Assembly (NCBI GenBank): GCA_029259975.1 | Contig: JAJDEE010000500.1 | Location: 1-5,932, forward strand | Direction: 5' to 3' | Length of the DNA stretch: 5,932 nucleotides | Origin: Planctomycetota bacterium | Lineage (GTDB): Bacteria; Planctomycetota; Planctomycetia; Pirellulales; Lacipirellulaceae | In this document: piece by piece, positions 1 through 4,447 of the stretch | How the letters are laid out: the number at the start of each line of letters is the position of its first letter | Numbering within the stretch: the first letter of the stretch is position 1 | Notes under the pieces: generated by a model | The model's input: the letters and a program-made list of their open reading frames with translations, nothing else | Told to the model about the DNA's origin: nothing | Databases searched by the model: none | Position numbers and translations under genes: made by a program

Positions 1-350
1 GCCAAGCCGACGCCGAGATCGTGCGGATCATGCCGCCCAGTGTTTTTTGGCCACCCCCCAAAGTCGAGTCGGCCATCATGCGAATCGTGGTCGATGCCGA
101 ACGGCGGGCTGCTGTCCCCGACCTGCGGTATTTCCACCAGTTCGTCAAAACGATTTTCATCCACCGCCGCAAGTTCTTGCGTGCCAACATCGTCGCCGCG
201 ATGAAAGAGCATCTGTCGAAGCAAGAAATCGACGAAGTGCTCGCCGAGATGCAGCTCCCGGCGGACGCCCGCACCGAGCAGCTCGACGTCGAAACACTGC
301 TGCGACTCACCGAGCTAATCCGTGCCCGTGCCCCTGACTGGAAGCTGTAG
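1..350 (+). CDS. rsmA: RsmA/KsgA, 16S rRNA dimethyladenosine transferase, C-terminal part (5' end outside window)
   Basis: RsmA uses S-adenosylmethionine to dimethylate two adjacent adenines in the 3' helix of 16S rRNA, a late step of small-subunit assembly in the cytoplasm. Only the last 115 residues are visible, and the frame is open to the left edge (first full codon at base 3). The recognisable part is the junction after the methyltransferase domain: PPSVFWPPPKVESAI at visible residues 11-25 matches the family's PPxxFxPxPKVxSA signature. It is followed by the helical C-terminal domain with FVKTIFIHRRKFLRANI, the usual F-xxRRKxLxN segment that contacts rRNA. The end fits the usual family length, so only the N-terminal SAM-binding domain is missing because of the window edge. 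The next gene is convergent; two hairpin-forming repeats follow the stop and could end transcription. Family assignment is secure from these motifs. Confidence 0.93.
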   Translation, partial: QADAEIVRIMPPSVFWPPPKVESAIMRIVVDAERRAAVPDLRYFHQFVKTIFIHRRKFLRANIVAAMKEHLSKQEIDEVLAEMQLPADARTEQLDVETLLRLTELIRARAPDWKL

Positions 351-388
351 TTCGTTTTTTTGAAACCGTACACTGTTCTCAAGAAGTG

Positions 389-469
389 AACCACGACGAC
401 ACGACGAGCACAACGATAAAACCTTGTGGTGCTTGTCTTGGTCGTTGTGTTCGTCGTGTCGTCGTGGTT
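389..469. repeat. Palindromic repeat A (28-bp arms, AACCACGA...TCGTGGTT ends)
   Basis: Arms 389-416 and 442-469 are inverted copies with one mismatch in 28 bp (a G-U pair if transcribed), separated by a 25-base loop. Each arm is built of three short units of the form CACGACGA(G), CACGACGA(G), CACAACGA after a leading AAC. It starts 38 bp after the rsmA stop, between convergent genes, so a transcript from either side would form a strong hairpin. There is no clear U tract, so a terminator role is only possible. No protein-coding content is credible here: open frames across it are translations of the repeat. Confidence 0.88.
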
Positions 470-522
470 AATTTCTTTCCTCGTGCGTTTATTTACGGTT
501 TTAAGCGAACGGCAAATGCGAA

Positions 523-595
523 TTTACCGTAGGATAGGCTTCCAGCCTGTCGGTGGTGCTTTGACCGACAGGCTGGAAGCCTATCCTACGGGTAA
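523..595. repeat. Palindromic repeat B (perfect 28-bp arms)
   Basis: Arms 527-554 and 564-591 are perfect inverted copies over 28 bp with a nine-base loop (GGTGCTTTG). Pairing goes on for four more bases on each side (523-526 with 593-596 approximately) if the single base at 592 is bulged. The core of the arm reads GGATAGGCTTCCAGCCTGTC. From memory this type of sequence recurs in planctomycete genomes, but I cannot verify that here. It lies 20-25 bp past the stop of the minus-strand helix-turn-helix gene and within the gap between convergent genes, so it may act as a two-way terminator. The remaining bases of the 351-615 gap (470-522) show no gene or motif that I can support. Confidence 0.9.
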
Positions 596-615
596 AAACC
601 TATCTGTCGCTCGCC

Positions 616-843
616 TTAAGCTTTCGATTCTTCCGCCTGGGTTGCTTCCACTGCTCGCACCGCCTCGACAGGCACACGCAGTTGTCCTGCGACTTGGACA
701 AACGGCAGCTCGCCCGTTTGAAGCAGCTGTCGGATCGCCCGTCGCGACACGCCCCAACGCTGGGCCAAGTGCGTCAGCGAGTAGCTCTCTCCAAATTCGT
801 CTGTCGGCGGTTCCCTCGAAGGGCGCGATTTCATCGGTGCCAT
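616..843 (-). CDS. Small excisionase/MerR-type helix-turn-helix DNA-binding protein
   Basis: A 75-residue protein that is essentially one winged helix-turn-helix. After a polar N-terminus, residues 21-66 read YSLTHLAQRWGVSRRAIRQL, then LLQTGELPFVQVAGQLRVPV and a final helix. This follows the excisionase/HTH_17 pattern (L-xxLAxxxGVSRxxIxxLxxxGELPxxxVxGxxRxPxxAV), where the GVSR-RAIRQL helix would read DNA and GQLRVP is the wing. It should act on DNA in the cell, as a small regulator or accessory factor; its target is unknown. I chose ATG 843 because AAGGG lies seven bases upstream (851-855). ATG 834 is an alternative. The open frame reaches 921, but those extra 26 codons come from the arm of repeat C and are unlikely to be protein. 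No integrase or phage gene is adjacent, so a true excisionase role is not supported by context. The gene diverges from hisB. Confidence 0.75.
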   Translation of the reverse strand: MAPMKSRPSREPPTDEFGESYSLTHLAQRWGVSRRAIRQLLQTGELPFVQVAGQLRVPVEAVRAVEATQAEESKA

Positions 844-850
844 GAGAGAA

Positions 851-855
851 CCCTT
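851..855 (-). promoter_or_regulatory. Ribosome binding site of the helix-turn-helix gene
   Basis: On the minus strand AAGGG stands seven bases before ATG 843. It decides the start: no comparable site precedes the upstream in-frame ATG at 921, which lies inside repeat C. Confidence 0.55.
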
Positions 856-867
856 GGAGAGATGTTT

Positions 868-1126
868 GATTGAAGATGTGAGATTGAAGATGTGTAGATC
901 AGCAAATAGCCGGTGAGCCACGTCCGCGAAGTGACCGCCCGATTATAGCAAACAACCCGGTTACAAGGCAAAAATCCCTTCTGCGTTATGGTTTTGCGAC
1001 CGTTGAACCTGTCGTCGGGGGGCGGTGTCCGTGCTAGGATGGGGTATCTTTACTTGGTGGCGAGGACGTCGGCGAGCGTGGCTCACCGGCTATTGCTTGC
1101 ACATCATCAATCTTACATCTTCAATC
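868..1126. repeat. Repeat C: large interrupted palindrome in the HTH-hisB divergent gap, with four 14-bp boxes
   Basis: The left arm (868-894 plus 901-922) and right arm (1077-1097 plus 1100-1126) are inverted copies. The outer blocks agree in 25 of 27 positions. The inner blocks (AGCCGGTGAGCCACG core) agree apart from one extra A on the left. The arms are 154 bp apart. Each outer block is itself a tandem pair of the 14-bp box GATTGAAGATGTGA, at 868-881 and 882-895 on the left and, on the other strand, 1113-1126 and 1099-1112 on the right. The right arm ends 15 bases before the hisB start and the left arm 24 bases before the helix-turn-helix start. The divergent transcripts therefore should begin with almost the same leader. 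The central 154 bp hold a minus-strand promoter and nothing coding that I can support. Confidence 0.85.
942..971 (-). promoter_or_regulatory. Sigma-70 type promoter for the helix-turn-helix gene
   Basis: On the minus strand a perfect TATAAT (942-947) is preceded by TGC, giving an extended -10. TTGCCT (966-971, four of six matches to TTGACA) lies 18 bases further upstream. Transcription would start near 935 and give a leader of about 90 bases that carries the whole left arm of repeat C before ATG 843. The site sits in the unrepeated centre of repeat C. Confidence 0.6.
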
Positions 1127-1141
1127 TCATATCCCCCACTC

Positions 1142-1735
1142 ATGCCACGTACTGCCAGCATCGATCGCAAAACTGCGGAAACGCACATTCAGCTCGAACT
1201 CAACCTCGACGGGTCCGGCCAGGCTGACATCGAAACGGGTGTGGGATTTTTCGATCACATGCTCGAATTGTTTACCAAGCATGGGGCGATCGATCTCAAG
1301 GTACAAGCCCAAGGCGATCTGCACGTCGATCAGCACCACACGGTCGAGGACACAGGCATCTGCCTCGGACGAGCCATACACGAAGCGTTAGGCGACAAGG
1401 CCGGCATCCGCCGCTATGGGCACTTTACGCTACCGATGGAAGAGACGCTCGTCACGGTGGCGATCGACTTTAGCGGACGGTACGCGTTGGTGTACAATGC
1501 TCCGACGCCGGCGGCCAAGATCGGCGACTTCGATAGCGAGCTGCTCGAAGATTTTTGGCAGGCAACAGCGGCCAACGCGCTCTGCAACCTGCACGTCCTC
1601 ATGCACTACGGACGCAATAGCCACCACATCGCCGAGGCCGTCTTTAAGGCGTCGGCTCGGGCATTGCGAATGGCCGTCGAAGCCGATCCTCGCATGACCG
1701 GCGTGCCCAGCACCAAAGGCACCCTCGACGGCTAA
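1142..1735 (+). CDS. hisB: Imidazoleglycerol-phosphate dehydratase (histidine biosynthesis)
   Basis: HisB removes water from imidazole glycerol phosphate to give imidazole acetol phosphate in cytoplasmic histidine synthesis. The 197-residue product has the normal length of the monofunctional enzyme, without the phosphatase domain found fused in enterobacteria. Motifs in order: FFDHML (36-41), H47, the first metal motif DQHHTVED (63-70), RYGHFTLPMEE (91-101), the second metal motif GRNSHHIAEAVFKASARALR (157-176) and the closing GVPSTKGTL (187-195). The paired HHxxE motifs (65-69 and 161-165) bind the two manganese ions. I start at ATG 1142 because the protein then begins like its relatives. 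The frame is open back to 1025, but that stretch translates the right arm of repeat C. No Shine-Dalgarno is visible before 1142, only a pyrimidine-rich ATCCCCCACTC. No other his genes are in the window, so it is transcribed on its own here. It converges on the lipoprotein gene with a gap of 25 bases, with no clear hairpin. Confidence 0.96.
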   Translation: MPRTASIDRKTAETHIQLELNLDGSGQADIETGVGFFDHMLELFTKHGAIDLKVQAQGDLHVDQHHTVEDTGICLGRAIHEALGDKAGIRRYGHFTLPMEETLVTVAIDFSGRYALVYNAPTPAAKIGDFDSELLEDFWQATAANALCNLHVLMHYGRNSHHIAEAVFKASARALRMAVEADPRMTGVPSTKGTLDG

Positions 1736-1760
1736 GCCTGCAATCCCTTTTTCTCAGTGG

Positions 1761-2021
1761 TCAGTACAACGGTGCCGCCTGCCACGGCGCGATCGTCTGT
1801 TGTTGACGTGCTCGAGTCACTTCATTGAGTGGCTTTTGGAAATCGACGGGGCGACCGCCTACGATCTCGGGGCCCATGTCGTTGGGCGGGTAGGGATCGA
1901 ATTGGATGGCATTGTTTCGCTGAAAACCGACTGGCCCTGGATGTAGCAGCGTCGGCTTATGGATTGTCGACGAGCAGGCCGTTAGCGGCAGCAAAAGCAT
2001 AACAAGCACAAAATAGCGCAT
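1761..2021 (-). CDS. Small predicted lipoprotein with DPYPxND motif
   Basis: An 86-residue protein of unknown function. Residues 1-15 form a short lipoprotein signal: an arginine, a hydrophobic stretch FVLVMLLLPL, then the lipobox LTAC with the lipidated cysteine at 16. The mature part is 71 residues, rich in proline and asparagine, with no further membrane segment. Its most distinctive block is FDPYPPNDMGPEIVGGRP (41-58), then a charged, glutamine-rich end (TRARQQQ). I believe similar small secreted proteins with DPYPxND-GP-G-RP occur across planctomycetes, from memory only. The start is supported by AGGTG five bases upstream (2027-2031). It lies 94 bases downstream of manA on the same strand, so the two may share a transcript, with no obvious functional link. 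Likely anchored in a membrane facing the periplasm. Confidence 0.8.
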   Translation of the reverse strand: MRYFVLVMLLLPLTACSSTIHKPTLLHPGPVGFQRNNAIQFDPYPPNDMGPEIVGGRPVDFQKPLNEVTRARQQQTIAPWQAAPLY

Positions 2022-2026
2022 AACTA

Positions 2027-2031
2027 CACCT
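2027..2031 (-). promoter_or_regulatory. Ribosome binding site of the lipoprotein gene
   Basis: On the minus strand AGGTG lies five bases before ATG 2021 and fixes the start of the lipoprotein precursor, so that a full signal peptide is produced. Confidence 0.5.
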
Positions 2032-2115
2032 GGAGAGGATGGCGGGACCGGGCGGGAAGTGTACGAAATCGCTCGACTTGCCGAAAGGCAAACCAGACCT
2101 GCCTTGCTAGCATCT

Positions 2116-3081
2116 TCACGGCAAATAAATATCTAGCACCACCGCCCTGCCCTGCGGCACAAGCTCTACCTCGCCTGCTGCTGCGGGAAGCAAACACGTA
2201 GCACCGAGTGGCAATTTTTCGCTGCCAATCGATAAGGACCCTTCGATTACGGCTAGTAGATGAAATCGGTTGTCGCCACAGATTGATTGTGAAACCTCCA
2301 GCGTGTGGCGGTCGAGTACGAATTTGTCGCAAGTCACCAATCGCTTTCGGACTGGTTGATCGGTGCGTTGTGGTTGCTGGGGCGAGACCGGTCCTCGCTC
2401 GAAATTAGTGACGCCCAGCGATTGTTCGATGTGCAAATCGCGAGGGTTGCCTTCGGGGCCAACGCGGTTCCAATCGAACAATCGGAATGTAGTGTCGCTG
2501 GCTTGTTGGATTTCGGCTATGACAAGCCCCTCGCCCAGCGCGTGAACAGTGCCCGCCTCGATAAAGACGCAGTCGCCCACTTGCGGCTCGAAGGTGTGCA
2601 GGCACTGATCGCATGTGCCCGATTTGAGTGCTACGCGTAAATCCTCTTCTGTCACCCCCGCTTTAAGCCCTGCGTAAATCTTACTGCCAGGGTCTGCCGC
2701 CAGCACGACCCAGGCCTCGGTTTTTCCCAAGTCGGGCGGATCGAGTAGCGCACCCTGCGCATCGTTGGGATGCACTTGGACAGAGAGTGTGCGATTGCAA
2801 TCCAAAAACTTAAACAGTAGCGGAAACTGCGCTTGGCCAGCGTGCCGACCGAAGAGTTCGGAGTTGTGCTCAGCCACTAATCGTTCCAGCGTCAGCCCAG
2901 CCGCCGCGCCGTTGAGTACGACGCTTTGGTCGGCGCCGTGATCGACCAACTCCCAGCTTTCGGCATAGTCGTCCCCCGTGCCGAGCGATTTTCCCAGCAT
3001 CGTTTTGAGCCGACGGCCACCCCACAGATAGTGGCGAAACAGCGGTTGAAATCTTAGTGGGTAATTGCAAATTGTGTTCAT
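2116..3081 (-). CDS. manA: Mannose-6-phosphate isomerase, class I
   Basis: Zinc enzyme that interconverts mannose-6-phosphate and fructose-6-phosphate in the cytoplasm, feeding GDP-mannose synthesis or mannose use. The 321-residue product has the length of the short bacterial form (about 315 residues in Bacillus) and shows its motifs: PLFRHYLWGGRRL near the N-terminus (13-25), YAESWELVDH (39-48), QVHPND (102-107) with zinc ligands Q102 and H104, GKTEAWVVL (119-127) with ligand E122, EAGTVHALGEG (175-185) with ligand H180, and TTFRLFDWNR (197-206) with the catalytic arginine R200. The C-terminal cupin-like domain (about 245-321) is also present. I chose ATG 3081 because the protein then starts like its family. 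The frame is open back to 3273, but that extension reads TTKETKYTK and FDSFVFFVV, which is a translation of palindrome D. Only a weak GAG precedes ATG 3081. The lipoprotein gene follows on the same strand; tatC diverges. Confidence 0.95.
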   Translation of the reverse strand: MNTICNYPLRFQPLFRHYLWGGRRLKTMLGKSLGTGDDYAESWELVDHGADQSVVLNGAAAGLTLERLVAEHNSELFGRHAGQAQFPLLFKFLDCNRTLSVQVHPNDAQGALLDPPDLGKTEAWVVLAADPGSKIYAGLKAGVTEEDLRVALKSGTCDQCLHTFEPQVGDCVFIEAGTVHALGEGLVIAEIQQASDTTFRLFDWNRVGPEGNPRDLHIEQSLGVTNFERGPVSPQQPQRTDQPVRKRLVTCDKFVLDRHTLEVSQSICGDNRFHLLAVIEGSLSIGSEKLPLGATCLLPAAAGEVELVPQGRAVVLDIYLP

Positions 3082-3111
3082 CAACGGCTCGGATAGAGAT
3101 GTGTGACAGCA

Positions 3112-3187
3112 AACCACGAAAAAGACGAAAGAATCGAAAGCAGATAGCGTCGAGAACCTTTTCGTGTATTTCGTTTCTTTCGTGGTT
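3112..3187. repeat. Palindromic repeat D (AACCACGA...TCGTGGTT, 9-base units)
   Basis: Arms 3112-3139 and 3159-3187 are imperfect inverted copies, best over the outer ten bases (AACCACGAAA). Each arm is three 9-base units: CACGAAAAA, GACGAAAGA, ATCGAAAGC on the left and, read on the other strand, CACGAAAGA, AACGAAATA, CACGAAAAG on the right. It starts 30 bases upstream of manA in the 247-bp manA-tatC divergent gap and would lie in the manA leader if the promoter is upstream of it. The type resembles CACGAAAGA-type repeats seen in many bacterial phyla and often mistranslated as TKxTKxTK and FVxFVV peptides. The rest of the gap (3188-3328) shows no convincing promoter or gene. Confidence 0.8.
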
Positions 3188-3328
3188 CTTCTACTTCGGG
3201 CTTGAATTTGGGCACGTTGCCGAAGCCCCAATCCCTTGATAGTATAGGACTTACAGCAAACGTCCCAGGCCACCTTTTGCGCCGTATTCTTTCAGGGACA
3301 ACTGCGCCATTTCAAGCTCTCGCCATCC

Positions 3329-4381
3329 ATGCCCGACCAAGCTCCTAACGACACGCCACCAGCCGACCCGCTCGATCGGAGCAAGATGTCGTTTCCAGCG
3401 CATCTCGAGGAACTGCGTAGTGCGCTGTTCAAATCGTTGGCTGCACTGGCTATTGGCACTGGCCTGGGGCTGATGCTCGGTTTTTCGGCAGTCGATTATA
3501 TCCAAGAACCGCTGCGTGACTCGCTCGAAATTTTTTATCGCGGCCAAGCAGAAAAAGAAAATCTGACACGGCTTGAACAGCGGCAACAGGCTGGCGAATC
3601 GGTCCCCGACGACTTGGCAGCCACGGCCGAAAAAATGGCCGACGATGGCCTGGTCCCCGATTTCCTGCTCATCGACCCTCGCGACCTAGCAAAAGCAATT
3701 GGCCAAGCAGTACCAACAACAGAATTCGCCACGACGCGCGAAGACCTAGTCAAGCTGCCAGTCTACAAGCCACTCGAAAAAGACCCGCGTCTGAAACTGA
3801 TCAGCCTTTCGGGCCAAGAGCCTTTTATGGTCTATGTCAAAGCTTCGCTGGTCGTCGGCGCGATGATTGCAAGCCCGTTTATTTTTTACTTCATCTGGGA
3901 ATTCGTGGCAGCGGGACTCTACAACCACGAACGCAAATACATCTACATTTTTCTGCCGATGAGTTTAGGGCTATTTTTCGCCGGGGCGGCATTGGCGTTT
4001 TTCGTGGCGATTGGCTACGTGCTCGATTTTTTGTTCTGGTTCAATGCCCAGATGGGCATCAACCCGACACCACAAATTAGCGAGTGGATTGGTTTTGTGT
4101 TAATCTTGCCACTAGGATTTGGTATTAGTTTTCAGCTACCACTGGTGATGCTTTTCTTAGAGCGAATCCACGTCTTTTCGGTCGAGGTTTATCTGAGCAA
4201 GTGGCGTGTTGCAGTGCTGGTGATCTCGGTGCTGTCGATGCTTCTCACGCCGGCAGACCCTGGCAGTATGCTGCTGATGGGTATCCCGCTAGTGATTCTC
4301 TACTTCGGCGGTATCGCGTTGTGCCATTACATGCCGCGCAGCAAAGCCGACGATGTAGCCCCCGGCTCTGCCGGGGGATGA
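3329..4381 (+). CDS. tatC: TatC, twin-arginine translocase subunit, with a long first periplasmic segment
   Basis: TatC is the inner-membrane receptor that binds the twin-arginine signal of folded proteins and assembles with TatA for export. The 350-residue product (E. coli: 258) has six predicted membrane segments at about 35-54, 167-190, 204-228, 253-276, 293-306 and 313-333. Signature residues are present: HLEELR (25-30) before the first segment, with E28 matching the signal-binding glutamate, and LYNHERK (197-203), with E201 matching the second. LLTPADP (306-312) is the usual motif before the last segment. The extra length lies mostly between segments 1 and 2: residues 56-164, charged and partly helical (YRGQAEKENLTRLEQRQQ at 70-87), where E. 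coli has about 30. ATG 3329 has no Shine-Dalgarno; ATG 3386 (M20, just before HLEELR) has GGAG four bases upstream and is a real alternative. The final VAPGSAGG is encoded by palindrome E. No tatA or tatB is nearby. Confidence 0.94.
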   Translation: MPDQAPNDTPPADPLDRSKMSFPAHLEELRSALFKSLAALAIGTGLGLMLGFSAVDYIQEPLRDSLEIFYRGQAEKENLTRLEQRQQAGESVPDDLAATAEKMADDGLVPDFLLIDPRDLAKAIGQAVPTTEFATTREDLVKLPVYKPLEKDPRLKLISLSGQEPFMVYVKASLVVGAMIASPFIFYFIWEFVAAGLYNHERKYIYIFLPMSLGLFFAGAALAFFVAIGYVLDFLFWFNAQMGINPTPQISEWIGFVLILPLGFGISFQLPLVMLFLERIHVFSVEVYLSKWRVAVLVISVLSMLLTPADPGSMLLMGIPLVILYFGGIALCHYMPRSKADDVAPGSAGG

Positions 4382-4447
4382 CGCCTGGAACTAATTGTAT
4401 GGGCAGCGTCATACGGGGAATCATCCCCCGGCAGAGCCGGGGGTTAC
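4355..4447. repeat. Palindromic repeat E, supplying the 3' ends of two convergent genes
   Basis: Arms 4355-4381 and 4421-4447 are inverted copies with one mismatch in 27 bp, around a 39-base centre. Each arm is itself a hairpin (CCCCCGGC, three-base loop, GCCGGGGG). A third pairing, ATGACGC (4378-4384) with GCGTCAT (4406-4412), is an alternative fold. Read inward, each arm is nine codons ending in TGA, so tatC ends VAPGSAGG and the opposite permease gene ends VTPGSAGG. Its place between two convergent genes and its strong GC-rich stems suit a two-way terminator, although no U tract follows. Confidence 0.9.

Noticed and set aside
389..469. CRISPR-like or coding reading of the repeated CACGACGA units
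   Set aside because: Units are adjacent without unique spacers and form one inverted pair, so this is a palindromic repeat and not an array.
426..845. Open frame of 139 codons on the plus strand
   Set aside because: It translates the right arm of repeat A, all of repeat B and the antisense of the helix-turn-helix gene; the peptide (IGFQPV...TDRLEAYPT) is a palindrome read-through.
1003..1040. Plus-strand promoter for hisB (TTGAAC at 1003-1008 with TGCTAGGAT at 1032-1040)
   Set aside because: The spacing of 26 bases is too long; TAGGAT with an upstream TG could be an extended -10 by itself but has no supporting -35.
1025..1141. Longer hisB protein starting at GTG 1025
   Set aside because: The added residues match the translated arm of repeat C and not HisB family N-termini; ATG 1142 gives the normal length.
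2078..2091. Five-bp hairpin TTGCC-GAAA-GGCAA between manA and the lipoprotein gene
   Set aside because: Stem too short and no U tract on the minus strand, which is the transcribed one; chance is a sufficient explanation.
3236..3248. Promoter-like TTGATA or TATAGG (plus) and TATACT (minus) in the manA-tatC gap
   Set aside because: Neither strand offers a matching partner element at 16-18 bases, so no direction can be supported.
3251..3310. Possible 19-residue peptide MAQLSLKEYGAKGGLGRLL on the minus strand upstream of tatC, with a GAGAG upstream
   Set aside because: Short, no known family, and it could arise by chance in the antisense of the tatC leader; no conservation data available here.
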